From Archangium sp. (GTDB taxonomy: Bacteria; Myxococcota; Myxococcia; Myxococcales; Myxococcaceae), in contig JAUXRX010000024.1 in the NCBI GenBank assembly GCA_030681645.1, positions 62,001 to 126,000 on the forward strand: a stretch of DNA of 64,000 bases, read 5' to 3'. Of the stretch, positions 18,500 to 27,109 are shown piece by piece. Positions within the stretch are counted from its first letter, which is position 1. Every line of letters starts with the position of its first letter. The notes beneath the pieces are model-generated. The model worked only from the letters and a program-made list of their open reading frames with translations, was not told the origin of the DNA and did not search any database. The position numbers and the translations under genes are program-made.

Positions 18500-19816
18500 T
18501 CAGTACGCGAGCACCAGCGAGCTGGTGAACACGTCGTTGGGCACCGCGGGCACGCCGCCGTACTCGCCGTTGAACAGGTACTCGGCCTTCAGGGTGACGT
18601 GCTCGTTGAGGGACAGCCGCGCCCCGGCGGTGACGCGGAAGGACCGGGTCAGGTACGCGCGCTCGTCGCCGAGTGAGACGAACGCGTCGCGCAGCTCACC
18701 GCGCACCAGCACGCCCACCAGCGAGGTGATGCGCCAGGCCACCGTCAAGTACGCGCCGTGGTTGAGCTGCAGGGCGTACACCTGGTCCAGGGCCCGGCCC
18801 GGGGCCAGGCCGCGCAGCCACTGCGCCTCCACGTCGACGCGCCCCTTGTGCCAGAGCAGGTCGACGCCCACGAACCAGAGCGCCGAGCCCGAATCGAGGG
18901 CGCGGTCCTGCGGGCCCCACTCGCCTGACACGCCCAGCTCGAGCTCACCCAGCGGGGAGTTCTCGAAGGGGCCGAAGGGCTTGAGCGAGATCCGGCCCGA
19001 CACCGTCTTGCCCGCGTTGCTGTCGATCTCGTCGTAGAAATGAAACTGCTCGGTGGTCGACGAGCCGTTGGTGAAGGCCAGCGCGAGGGTGAGCAGGTCG
19101 CCCTTGAAGAGCTTGCTGCGCACCTTGAAGCCCAGCGGCGTGCCGGTGGTGTAGCGGGCGATCAACGAGGGCGTGACGCCGAAGCGGGTGTGCGCCTTGC
19201 GCTGGCGGTATTCCACGCCGAGCAGCGATTCCATCTTCCCCACGAAGATCGAGGTGCGGCGATCGTCGGTGGGCATCCACTCGAGCTGCGCGAGATCGAC
19301 CTCGAACACGTCGCCCAGCGCGAACTGCGAGCCGGTGCGCGGCATCAGGTTCACCGAGGCCAGCAAGAGCAGCTGCCCCCCCACCGCCGCCTGCGCCCGC
19401 AGGTTGACCTCGTTGACGATGAAGCCCGGCGCGCCGCGCGAGTGCACCGAGTCGAAGCGCTGTGAGCCGGCCAGCTCGCCGAGATCGGCCGCCTCTCCGC
19501 GCGTGTTCACCGCCGGGGCCAGCAGGTCTCCGTAGAAGACCCAGGCGTACTGGCCCGCCAGCTCGGGGAAGGCCGCGTTGCCGAAGTCTTGCCGCACCCC
19601 CACCCCGGTGCCGAACGGGATGAAGAAGCCGAAGTCGAGGTAGCCGCCGAAGCTCACCGGCGAGAGGAGCGGCGGGCCTTCCGGCACCGGGGGGCTCTCG
19701 ACCGGCGCAGGCAGCACGTCTCCGGGCGTCACGGGGAAGAGGATGTCGCCGTCAGCGGTCTCCACTTCATCGGAAGGCTGCGCCAACACCAGCAGCACCA
19801 GGCAGAGCGTGCTCAT
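18500..19816 (-). CDS. Outer-membrane porin-like beta-barrel protein
   Basis: A 438-residue exported protein: the ATG at 19816 overlaps the di-heme gene stop as ATGA and gives a signal (MSTLCLVLLVLAQ). After a Pro/Glu-rich linker (30-65) the chain alternates short amphipathic strands such as GGYLDFGFFIPFG, ELGVSGEWGPQ and LKAEYLFNGEYGG. It ends FTSSLVLAY with a terminal aromatic, as expected for BAM substrates. No plug domain or selectivity motif was recognised. Its place between the di-heme enzyme and the cupredoxin implies a channel linked to the same redox process. Confidence 0.75.
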   Translation of the reverse strand: MSTLCLVLLVLAQPSDEVETADGDILFPVTPGDVLPAPVESPPVPEGPPLLSPVSFGGYLDFGFFIPFGTGVGVRQDFGNAAFPELAGQYAWVFYGDLLAPAVNTRGEAADLGELAGSQRFDSVHSRGAPGFIVNEVNLRAQAAVGGQLLLLASVNLMPRTGSQFALGDVFEVDLAQLEWMPTDDRRTSIFVGKMESLLGVEYRQRKAHTRFGVTPSLIARYTTGTPLGFKVRSKLFKGDLLTLALAFTNGSSTTEQFHFYDEIDSNAGKTVSGRISLKPFGPFENSPLGELELGVSGEWGPQDRALDSGSALWFVGVDLLWHKGRVDVEAQWLRGLAPGRALDQVYALQLNHGAYLTVAWRITSLVGVLVRGELRDAFVSLGDERAYLTRSFRVTAGARLSLNEHVTLKAEYLFNGEYGGVPAVPNDVFTSSLVLAY

Positions 19817-21426
19817 GGCGGTTGCCCCGGGCTCGAGGTGAGTGCTGCGGGCAGCGGCGCGCCGGTGAGCGAGCGGAGGAAGGTGACGAGATCCGACTGG
19901 TCCTGGGCAGTGAGACCCAGCGGCTTCAACTGCACCCCGGGTGTACCGCTCACGCCAGCCGATGCACCGCCTCGGTCGTACGCAGCGACCACCGCCTCCA
20001 GCGTCGGATACACGCCATCGTGCATGTAGGGAGGCGTCAGCTCGACGTCGCGCAGGGACGGTGTTCGCCACGCGCCCTGGAGCTCGGGCCCCAGCTCACG
20101 CTGCACGTAGCCCAGGCGCGAGGTGTCGGTGGCGTCGTCGCTCCACTGCGAGTCGCGGCGGAAGGCGTTGGTGCGCAGCTTCGCCAACCCGTCACGCGCG
20201 CCCCAGGGAAGGCAGTTGCGTCCGGCCACGCAATCGCAGCGCCCCCCCGCGGGGCAGTCGGCCTCGGTGGGCACCGCCGGCCCCAGCTGCGGCGCTCCCA
20301 CGTTGTGGAACTGGCTGTCGGACAGGAGCGGGGTGTTGTGACAGTCGATGCACGAGGCCTTGCCCACGAAGAGCCGCGCGCCCCTTCGCTGGGCGGGGGT
20401 GAGCAGCTCGCTGGCCGGCCCCTCGGCCACGAACCGATCGAACGCCGAGTCACGGCTCACCAGGCGCTGCTCATAGGCGGCCACGGCCTTGGAGAAGTTC
20501 ACCAGCACCCGGGTGATGGCCTCGCGGTCGCGGGCTTCCATGCAATCGAAGGCGTCGTGGAACGGCTCGGTGAGCGAGTCGGGCTGGCAGCCGGGCACGG
20601 CTCCGGGTTTCCCCGCGAGAGGGAAGCGGGGCCAGCACGAGGCCGGCGTGGACGCCACGTTGCGGCACGGGGTGGGGCACGCGCCTGCGACGAGCGTGCA
20701 CTGGCCGGTGACCAGGTCGAGCTGCGCGCGCAGCTGGGCGGAAGTGCCCTCGAGCGGCAGCGGCGTTTCGCGGAACACCGCGTCGTACGCGCCGCGGTAC
20801 CCGTCCTGCAGCAGCCAGGCGACCTGCAGCCGTGTCGAGGCCATCGAGACCTCGCTCTCCATCACCGCGACGATCTGCGCCCAGAGGGAGTCGTTGCGGC
20901 CGTTCCAGTAGACGATGCCGTAGTACGCGGCGTTCACCGTCGGCTGCGCGTTCACGTCGTACCAGCCGGCGCCGACCGAGACGGTGTTCGGAATGGAGGT
21001 GAAGTCGGCACCTCCGCGCCGGGGATCGTGACAGCTCACGCAGGCCAGGCCCGTGGGTTGTCCCTTCGGCGCGCGCGCGTAGGGGACAGGCCGACCGAGC
21101 GTGTCGACCAGGGTGGCGGTGCCCGAGGTGCGGGTGTCGAAGTAGAGCGCCTGGCCCAGCGCCGCCGCGGCGGGGTCGTTCGCGAACTTGTTCGAGCGAT
21201 CGTCGGGCGGTTGCTCGGGGAGGCCGGCGAGGGACTGGAGGAGTTCCCAGTCTCTCGTGCTGAAGGTGCAGCCCCTGGTGTCGCAGAAGAGGGCGTCGGC
21301 GGCGGTGCAGCCGGAGAGGAGGAGTGCCAGCAGCACCAGGAGCGCGGACTCCTCGACCGTGATCGCGGGCCCCTCACCCCGACCCTCTCCCCGCTGACGC
21401 AGGGAGAGGGAGCTGGTTGGCGTCAT
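19813..21426 (-). CDS. Di-heme cytochrome c peroxidase / MauG-like lipoprotein
   Basis: A 537-residue periplasmic lipoprotein (lipobox LLLSGC near residue 40) with two heme-binding motifs, CVSCHD and CIDCHN. The family signatures RTPSLRDVELTPPYMHDGVYPTLEAVV and AYDRGG are present, as in bacterial CcpA/MauG proteins that reduce peroxide or oxidise a protein partner. Two Cys-rich insertions (around CTLVAGACPTPC and CPAGGRCDCVAGRNC) are unusual. The start ATG at 21426 overlaps the upstream stop (ATGA), but the first ~20 codons (SLSLRQRGEGRGEG) are encoded by an interspersed repeat, giving an odd polar lead in front of the signal peptide. Whether that lead is translated in vivo is uncertain. Confidence 0.87.
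   Translation of the reverse strand: MTPTSSLSLRQRGEGRGEGPAITVEESALLVLLALLLSGCTAADALFCDTRGCTFSTRDWELLQSLAGLPEQPPDDRSNKFANDPAAAALGQALYFDTRTSGTATLVDTLGRPVPYARAPKGQPTGLACVSCHDPRRGGADFTSIPNTVSVGAGWYDVNAQPTVNAAYYGIVYWNGRNDSLWAQIVAVMESEVSMASTRLQVAWLLQDGYRGAYDAVFRETPLPLEGTSAQLRAQLDLVTGQCTLVAGACPTPCRNVASTPASCWPRFPLAGKPGAVPGCQPDSLTEPFHDAFDCMEARDREAITRVLVNFSKAVAAYEQRLVSRDSAFDRFVAEGPASELLTPAQRRGARLFVGKASCIDCHNTPLLSDSQFHNVGAPQLGPAVPTEADCPAGGRCDCVAGRNCLPWGARDGLAKLRTNAFRRDSQWSDDATDTSRLGYVQRELGPELQGAWRTPSLRDVELTPPYMHDGVYPTLEAVVAAYDRGGASAGVSGTPGVQLKPLGLTAQDQSDLVTFLRSLTGAPLPAALTSSPGQPP
21369..21415. repeat. Interspersed repeat, family A, inside a signal-peptide region
   Basis: CCCCTCACCCCGACCCTCTC, then CCCGCTGACGCAGGGAGAGGG, a hairpin-forming repeat read on the plus strand. 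It falls inside the 5' end of the di-heme peroxidase gene (minus strand). Related copies lie at about 3057-3115, 38960-39010, 47945-48058 and 49333-49464. Confidence 0.7.
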
Positions 21427-22253
21427 GGGCCACCTCCGCGCCAGAAGCCGAGGGCGGCGAAGAGCAGCGCGGCCAGCGGCACGGCCCAGGCGAAGAGCTC
21501 GAACGAATCGGCCGGCGGAGGCCCGGCGGCCACCAGGTAGCGCGCGGCGTCGCTCACCTCGACGGTGGCGGTGGGCTCGAGGCGCCAGGTGGTGGGCGGC
21601 TGAGGCGAGCTCGTCCACACCGGCCGCCCCTCGAGCATGAGCGCCAGGTGCACGCCCGCCGCCGCGGCCGCCGTCGCCAGCGCCGCGTCCGCGACGCGCA
21701 CCCCCACCACGAGCAGGCCCGCGCGCCGCTCCCCCACGCGGATCACGCTGACGGCGATCTCCACCACCCGGTCGTCCACCATCCACACGCCCGTCGCCGC
21801 GCCTTCCTGCGCGAGCGCCGTCTTCACCACCGCCGACGAGGCGAGGTCGAGCCCCTCCATCTGGGGCGCACCGCGCGCGGCGATCACCCGCCCCTCTGCG
21901 CTCAGCAGCGCGAAGAGTTCCTGCGAGTCGAGCTTCTGCAGGTCCTCCAGCAGGTCGTTGGCGGTGGCCTTGTCGAGCTCCGCCATGCCCGCCGCGGCCT
22001 GGAGCCGGGTGTCCTGCGCGAGCACCTGGGCGCCCGTCCTCACCCGGTCCTGCGCGGTGCGCCGCAGCAGCGCGATCAACTGGGCGCCCCGCTCGACGCG
22101 CGCGGTGCGCTCGGCGGTGACGCCCGCGCCCTGCGTCAGGCGCACGCCGACGAACCACGCCAGCGCGAGCGCCACCCCGACGATCGCCGCGACGCTGAAG
22201 ACCCGCTTGCGGCGCGACGGCGCGAGCGACCCGGAAGCGGTCAAGGTGCTCAT
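21423..22253 (-). CDS. Membrane-bound Cache-like periplasmic sensor without output domain
   Basis: A 276-residue protein with an N-terminal transmembrane helix (about 19-37, VFSVAAIVGVALALAWFVG), a periplasmic region of about 210 residues and a second helix near 250-270. The periplasmic part has the alternating pattern of double-Cache sensors: ELFALLSAEGRVIAARG, DRVVEIAVSVIRVGERRAG, LLVVGVRVADAAL. There is no HAMP, kinase or GGDEF output, so it may signal through the co-translated Ser/Thr kinase just upstream (stop-start ATGA at 22250-22253). The ligand is unknown. Confidence 0.7.
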   Translation of the reverse strand: MSTLTASGSLAPSRRKRVFSVAAIVGVALALAWFVGVRLTQGAGVTAERTARVERGAQLIALLRRTAQDRVRTGAQVLAQDTRLQAAAGMAELDKATANDLLEDLQKLDSQELFALLSAEGRVIAARGAPQMEGLDLASSAVVKTALAQEGAATGVWMVDDRVVEIAVSVIRVGERRAGLLVVGVRVADAALATAAAAAGVHLALMLEGRPVWTSSPQPPTTWRLEPTATVEVSDAARYLVAAGPPPADSFELFAWAVPLAALLFAALGFWRGGGP

Positions 22254-23872
22254 CGCGTGCCTCCCCCCAGTGACAGGTCCTGCGGCCCGGGCACGACCAC
22301 GATGCCGTGCGTCGAGACCACCCGCCCGCCCTGCACCACCTCCGCCACCTGGCGGCCGAGCGGCAACAGCACTTCCTGGTCCGCCAGCACCACCTGCCCC
22401 GCCACCCGCACCGCGGCGCCACGCGGCAGCTTCGTGAAACGCACCAGCCCCTGGTTCGCCACCAGCGTCACGGTGCGCGCGGCCGTCTCACCCTCGCGCA
22501 ACGCCAGCTCGCCGGTGACGCTGGTGTAGCCCGGCTTCTCCAGCCGGAACTGCAGCGGCGCCGAAGGGTCGAGGCCGTTGAGCGTCACCGGCGTCACCCG
22601 GCCCGACGGCTCTCCGCGCACGAAGACGTGCGCGCCCGGTGGTTCGCTCACCAGCTGCGCGCTCGCCAGCACCGGCGGCTCGGGCGGTTCGCGCGTGGAA
22701 CGCATGGTCGCCAGCGCCGCGAGCGCCAGCGCCCCCACGCCCCACAACACGAACAGCACGAGCTGCCAGACCGGACGGCCGCGCCGGCGCCCCCCCATCG
22801 AAACCACCGGCGCCGGCGCGGCGTCCCACCGCAACCGGGACAGCTCCTGGTACGAGTTGGCCACGTTGGTGCCGCGCGCGATGGCCAGCTTGAGCTCGGC
22901 GCGCCGCGTGCCCCCCAGCGACTGCACCCACTCCGCCACGTCGCGCGCCGTGGGAGGCAACACGTCGGTGCGCAGGTAGTGCTCGAGCGCGTCGCGCATC
23001 TCACCCGCGGTCTGGAAGCGCTGCAGCGGCTCGTGCGCGAGCGCGTGCTGAACGATGGCCTCGAGCTCGGGGCTCACGTCTTCGCGGAAGCCACTGAGGG
23101 GCGGCACCTCGCCCACGCTCGCCGCGGCCATGGTCGCCGCCGCCGAGTCGCGCACGAACAGCCGGGTGTTGGTGAGCAGCTCCCAGAGCAGAATCCCCAG
23201 GCCGAAGACGTCGGTGCGGCGATCGACGGGCGCGCCGGTGAACTGCTCCGGGGCGAGGTACCCCAGCTTCCCCTTCATCACGTTCGCGCCGGTCTGAAAG
23301 GCGTTGCCCCGCGCCTTGGCGATGCCGAAGTCGACCACCTTCACCTGGCCGTCGTAGGTGACGATGACGTTCGACGGGCTCACGTCGCGGTGCACCAGGT
23401 TCAGCGGCGCGCCGTTCTCGTCCGTCAGCTCGTGCGCGAAGTGGAGCGCATCGGCTGCGCGTTCGACCAGATGTGCGGCGAGCTCGGCCGGGACACGGAG
23501 GTTGCCCGCGGCGATGACGTCGTGGAGTTGGCGCAGGTCTTCGCCGGGCAGGTACTCCATCGCCAGGAAGTAGCTGTCTCCGTCCTGGCCCAGCTCGTAG
23601 ATGCGCACAATGTGCGGGTGGTCGAGCCGCGCGGCGAGGCGCGCTTCGTCGAGGAACATCTCGAGGAACGCGGCGTCTTCCTGGTGCGAGGCGAGCACGC
23701 GCTTGAGCGCGACGACCCGGGAGAAGCCCTGCACCCCGACCTGCAGGGCGAGCCACAGCTCAGCCATGCCACCCTTCGAGAGAGGGCCCACGACGCGGTA
23801 GCGCCCGGACGCCTCCGAAGGAACCTGACGCGTCTGCGTCGGCTCGAGTCTGGTCTCGCCGATGGCTCCCAT
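22250..23872 (-). CDS. Hanks-type Ser/Thr protein kinase with PEGA-like extracytoplasmic domain
   Basis: A 540-residue kinase heading the redox operon. The kinase domain (about 22-300) has GPLSKGGMAELWLA (nucleotide loop), VALKRVL (ATP Lys), VHRDVSPSNVIV (the HRDxSPxN catalytic loop frequent in myxobacterial kinases), VDFGIAK and LAPEQFTG. A transmembrane helix near 385 (LVLFVLWGVGALALAAL) leads to a PEGA-like domain (SEPPGAHVFVRGEPSG) and a second similar beta unit to the C-terminus. The neighbouring Cache-like gene overlaps by four bases. The kinase probably couples the periplasmic state to expression or activity of the redox genes; that is inference. Confidence 0.93.
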   Translation of the reverse strand: MGAIGETRLEPTQTRQVPSEASGRYRVVGPLSKGGMAELWLALQVGVQGFSRVVALKRVLASHQEDAAFLEMFLDEARLAARLDHPHIVRIYELGQDGDSYFLAMEYLPGEDLRQLHDVIAAGNLRVPAELAAHLVERAADALHFAHELTDENGAPLNLVHRDVSPSNVIVTYDGQVKVVDFGIAKARGNAFQTGANVMKGKLGYLAPEQFTGAPVDRRTDVFGLGILLWELLTNTRLFVRDSAAATMAAASVGEVPPLSGFREDVSPELEAIVQHALAHEPLQRFQTAGEMRDALEHYLRTDVLPPTARDVAEWVQSLGGTRRAELKLAIARGTNVANSYQELSRLRWDAAPAPVVSMGGRRRGRPVWQLVLFVLWGVGALALAALATMRSTREPPEPPVLASAQLVSEPPGAHVFVRGEPSGRVTPVTLNGLDPSAPLQFRLEKPGYTSVTGELALREGETAARTVTLVANQGLVRFTKLPRGAAVRVAGQVVLADQEVLLPLGRQVAEVVQGGRVVSTHGIVVVPGPQDLSLGGGTR

Positions 23873-23954
23873 CGGGTCACCCCCCGTGCTGCACCACTGT
23901 CCGGAGGTAACTGCGGAGCAAGATCAAGGCCACGAAAAGCCCGGCCCGCAAAAG

Positions 23955-23978
23955 CAGCGCGTGCGCCGCTGGTTTTTT
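23955..23978. terminator. Putative hairpin with flanking A and T runs between divergent operons
   Basis: CAGCG-cgtgcgc-CGCTG is followed on the plus strand by g and six T, and on the minus strand by c and four T. It lies in the spacer between the kinase operon and tetR, about 80 bases ahead of each. It could be a bidirectional intrinsic terminator or insulator, or an attenuator in the kinase leader. The stem is only five bases long. Confidence 0.3.
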
Positions 23979-24002
23979 CGCGACGCCGCGGCGGCTTGAT
24001 CC

Positions 24003-24024
24003 GGTTTGGGCGATCGCCTAAACC
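24003..24024. promoter_or_regulatory. Near-perfect 22-base palindrome, likely TetR operator
   Basis: The arms GGTTTGGGCGA and TCGCCTAAACC are complementary at 10 of 11 positions with no spacer. The site ends 11 bases before the tetR ATG at 24036, overlapping the expected ribosome-binding and promoter-proximal region. Size and position fit an autoregulatory TetR-family operator controlling tetR and the coupled glycyl radical genes. Confidence 0.7.
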
Positions 24025-24035
24025 ACCTGCCCAAG

Positions 24036-24644
24036 ATGACTCCTGATCAGACGAGAGCGCGGATCCTCGAGGCGGCAGACGGGCTGTTCGGCACCCTGGG
24101 CTTCGACGCCACCACCACGCGCGACATCGCGGAGCGCAGCGGCGTGAACAAGGCGTTGATCCACTACCACTACGGCAGCAAGGACGAGCTGCTCGCCGAG
24201 CTGCTCGACGGCTACTACGCGCGGCTGGGCGAGGCGTTGGCCCCGGCGCTCACGAGCGGTGGGCCGGTGCGCGAGCAGATGGACGCGGTGCTCGACGCGT
24301 ACGGCGACTTCCTCGCGGCGAACCTCACCTTCTGCCGCATCGTGCAGCGCGAGGTGGCGAGCGGCCGGCACATGGAGCGCATCGTCGAGCGCACCCTGCC
24401 CACCCTGCAGCTCGGGGTGGACTGGCTCTCTCGCGCGCTGCCACGCCCACCCGCGGGCCTCGAGGCGGCGCAGTTGCTCACCAGCATCTACGGGATCGTC
24501 GTCACCTACTTCACCCACGGCGAGGTGCTGCGGCGCCTGACCGGGGCCGACCCCTTCACCCCGAAGGCCCTCGCCGCCCGCAAGCGCCACGTGCGCACGG
24601 TGGCCGGGCTGATGCTCACCGCGCTGACGAAAGGAAAGTCATGA
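24036..24644 (+). CDS. TetR/AcrR-family transcriptional regulator
   Basis: A 202-residue regulator. The N-terminal helix-turn-helix (about 10-55) reads ARILEAADGLFGTLGFDATTT, then RDIAERSGVNKALIHYHYGSKDEL, the classic TetR pattern. The C-terminal helical ligand domain is of the common TetR_C type (ANLTFCRIVQREVASGRHME). I choose the ATG at 24036; the longer frame starts inside the palindrome. The stop overlaps the glycyl radical enzyme start (ATGA), so it most likely senses a substrate or product of that enzyme and represses the three-gene operon through the palindrome at 24003-24024. Confidence 0.92.
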   Translation: MTPDQTRARILEAADGLFGTLGFDATTTRDIAERSGVNKALIHYHYGSKDELLAELLDGYYARLGEALAPALTSGGPVREQMDAVLDAYGDFLAANLTFCRIVQREVASGRHMERIVERTLPTLQLGVDWLSRALPRPPAGLEAAQLLTSIYGIVVTYFTHGEVLRRLTGADPFTPKALAARKRHVRTVAGLMLTALTKGKS

Positions 24645-27109
24645 GCCTGCACCCTGCGAACGAAGCGCAACGCGCCCGCCTGCTCTCGGCCGAGCACTGG
24701 CTGTGCACCGAGCGGGCGCAGCTGTACACCGAGGCGCACCGCGAGACCGCCGGCGCGCACCCGTCGTGGCGCGCGGCCCGCGCCTTCCAGCACGTGTTCC
24801 AGGGCATGAGCGTGCGCATCGAGCCCGACGAGCTGCTGGTGGGCAATCGCAGCTCGAGGTCGATCGCGCCGCCGCTGGCGCTGGAGCGCGGTGACTTCTC
24901 GTTCGTCTTCAAGCACCTCTTCGAGAGGCTGCAGGCCTTCGGGTACCGCATCGATGACGGGGCGCGCGCGCAGCTCTTCGAGGAGCTGATGCCGTACTGG
25001 GAAGGCCAGACGGTGCGCGCGGACAAGCTGAAGGCGCTCGAGGCGCACGGGCTCACCAGCGCGCTCAACCCCTCACCGCTGGCGTTCTACCGCCGGGCCC
25101 GGGCGTTCGGCTTCGACGCGCTCGCGAAGCTCGTGCCCGAGGGGCTGCCGCTGCCAAAGCTGCTCAAGGCGATGCGCGCGGGCGCGGGGGACAACGTGAA
25201 GGGCCGGGGCCGCTGCACCGACACCCAGGCGCACATCGTGTTGGGACACCGCCGGGTGCTGGAGAAGGGCTTCTGCGGCCTGCGCGAGGACGCGCGCGCC
25301 CGGATCGCGCGGGGCTGCACCGGAGAGCAGCGCGAGTTCCTCGACGCGGTGGACCTCACCTGCGAGGCGATGCGCGACTTCTCGCAGCGCTTCGTGGAGT
25401 TGGCCCGCGCGCAGGCGGCGGTGGAGCCCGACGCTCGACGGCGCGAGGAGCTGCTGCAGATCGCCGGGCGGTGCGCGCGCGTGCCGTGGCTGCCTCCGCG
25501 CTCGTTCGAAGAGGCGGTGCAGTCGGTGTGGTTCACCCAGAACGCGGCGATCATCACCTACGGCGCGGGCAGCGGAATCACTCCGGGGCGGCTCGACCAG
25601 CTGCTGTGGCCCTTCTACGAGGCGGACCTCGCGAGCGGCGCGCTCACGAAAGAGCACGCGGTGCGGCTGCTGGAAGAGCTGGTGATCAAGCTCAACAACA
25701 ACGTGATCATCTGGCCCAACCTCGGCGGCGTGGAGCTGAACCACCTCGGCTCCGACGTTGAGAACATCACGCTGGGCGGCGTGGACGTGCACGGCGAAGA
25801 CGCCACCAACGAGCTCTCGTACCTGTTCGCCGACGCGATCGAGAACACCAACCTCGCCACCACCGCCTCGTTCCGCGTCTCGGCGAAGAGCCCGCATGCG
25901 TGGGTGCGGCGGGTGGCGGCGATGCACAAGAAGACCAACTCGCCGGCGTTCCTGTGCGACGAGACGGCGATCGCGGCGATGGTGCGCGACGGGTATTCGC
26001 TCGAGGACGCGCGGCAGTACTGCCTGGTGGGCTGCGTCGAGCCCAGCGGCCACGGCGACACGGCGGGCGCGACGGGCGGCACCAAGGTGTACTTCCCCAC
26101 CGCGCTCGATCTCGTCTTCAACCGCGGGCGCACCAGCTTCTTCGGCAACCAGGACGGACCGGACACGGGCGACCCCGCGGCCTTCGCGTCGTTCGACGAC
26201 TTCCTCGCGGCCTTCTACCGGCAGCTCCAGGTGATGGTGGATCACGTGACCGAGGCGACCAACCTGCGCGATGCCATCTGGGCGGCGCGGTTCCACAACC
26301 CGCTCATCTCCTCCACCATCGACGGCTGCGTGGAGAACGCGACGGACATGACGGCCGGCGGCGCCCGCTACAACTTCAGCGCGGTGGGGGGCGGGGGCCT
26401 GGGCACGGCGGTGGACTCGTTGTCCGCCATCCGCACCCTGGTGTTCGAGCGGCGCGAGGTGACGATGCGCGACCTGAAGGCCGCGCTCGCCACCGACTTC
26501 CGCGGGCAGGAAGCGCTGCGGAAGAAGCTGAGCGCCGCGCCCCGCTTCGGCAACGACGACCCGGTGGTGGACTCGCTCGCCGCCCAGGTGGTGGCGCGGT
26601 TCTGCGCGATGGTGAGCGCGAAGAAGACGGTGACCGGAGGCACCTACAAGGCGAGCCTCATCTCGTACGGGCTCAACGTGTACGAAGGCGCGCTCGAGCC
26701 AGCCACGGCTGACGGGAGGCGGGCCGGCGCGCCGCTGTCGAACAGCATGTCGCCATCGAACGGCGCAGAGCGCCGCGGCCCGACGGCGGCGATGAACTCC
26801 CTGGCGCGCATCGACCAGACGGCGATCGGCTACGGCAACTCGCTCAACATGCGGCTGCCGCTGGGGCTGCTCGATTCCGAGAAGGGCGTCGAGAGCGTGG
26901 CGCACCTGGTGCGCGGCTACTTCCGCAGCGGCGGCTTCCACGTGCAGTTCAACGCGGTCGACGGGAAGACGTTGCGCGCCGCGCAGGCCGAGCCGGAGGC
27001 GTACGGCGATCTGATCGTCCGCGTGTCCGGCTATTCGGCGTACTTCACGCGGCTGGGGCGGACGATCCAGGACGACCTGATCGCGCGCACGGAGTTCGTC
27101 ACGTGCTGA
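24641..27109 (+). CDS. Glycyl radical enzyme of the dehydratase/lyase type, substrate unknown
   Basis: An 822-residue PFL-like glycyl radical enzyme, cytoplasmic and oxygen-sensitive when active. The thiyl-radical Cys465 and catalytic Glu467 lie in LVGCVEPSGHG, the GCVEP motif of glycerol dehydratase, choline lyase and related C-x-E enzymes; PFL itself has two adjacent Cys. The glycyl radical site is RVSGYSAYF with Gly797 near the C-terminus, followed by a typical RTIQDDLIARTE tail. The overall length is normal. After GCVEP comes GHGDTAGATGGTKVYF, which I cannot assign to a characterised subclass. No microcompartment, alcohol-dehydrogenase or kinase genes accompany it, so the reaction cannot be inferred from context. 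Confidence 0.93.
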   Translation: MSLHPANEAQRARLLSAEHWLCTERAQLYTEAHRETAGAHPSWRAARAFQHVFQGMSVRIEPDELLVGNRSSRSIAPPLALERGDFSFVFKHLFERLQAFGYRIDDGARAQLFEELMPYWEGQTVRADKLKALEAHGLTSALNPSPLAFYRRARAFGFDALAKLVPEGLPLPKLLKAMRAGAGDNVKGRGRCTDTQAHIVLGHRRVLEKGFCGLREDARARIARGCTGEQREFLDAVDLTCEAMRDFSQRFVELARAQAAVEPDARRREELLQIAGRCARVPWLPPRSFEEAVQSVWFTQNAAIITYGAGSGITPGRLDQLLWPFYEADLASGALTKEHAVRLLEELVIKLNNNVIIWPNLGGVELNHLGSDVENITLGGVDVHGEDATNELSYLFADAIENTNLATTASFRVSAKSPHAWVRRVAAMHKKTNSPAFLCDETAIAAMVRDGYSLEDARQYCLVGCVEPSGHGDTAGATGGTKVYFPTALDLVFNRGRTSFFGNQDGPDTGDPAAFASFDDFLAAFYRQLQVMVDHVTEATNLRDAIWAARFHNPLISSTIDGCVENATDMTAGGARYNFSAVGGGGLGTAVDSLSAIRTLVFERREVTMRDLKAALATDFRGQEALRKKLSAAPRFGNDDPVVDSLAAQVVARFCAMVSAKKTVTGGTYKASLISYGLNVYEGALEPATADGRRAGAPLSNSMSPSNGAERRGPTAAMNSLARIDQTAIGYGNSLNMRLPLGLLDSEKGVESVAHLVRGYFRSGGFHVQFNAVDGKTLRAAQAEPEAYGDLIVRVSGYSAYFTRLGRTIQDDLIARTEFVTC

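Noticed and set aside
17591..21426. A methylamine dehydrogenase / MauG system
   Set aside because: The cupredoxin and di-heme proteins resemble Mau-linked families, but no mauA/mauB-type subunits are present.
22250..24036. FNR-type box near TTGAT at 23996-24000
   Set aside because: No matching ATCAA half-site at the right distance; the symmetric palindrome at 24003-24024 explains the region better.
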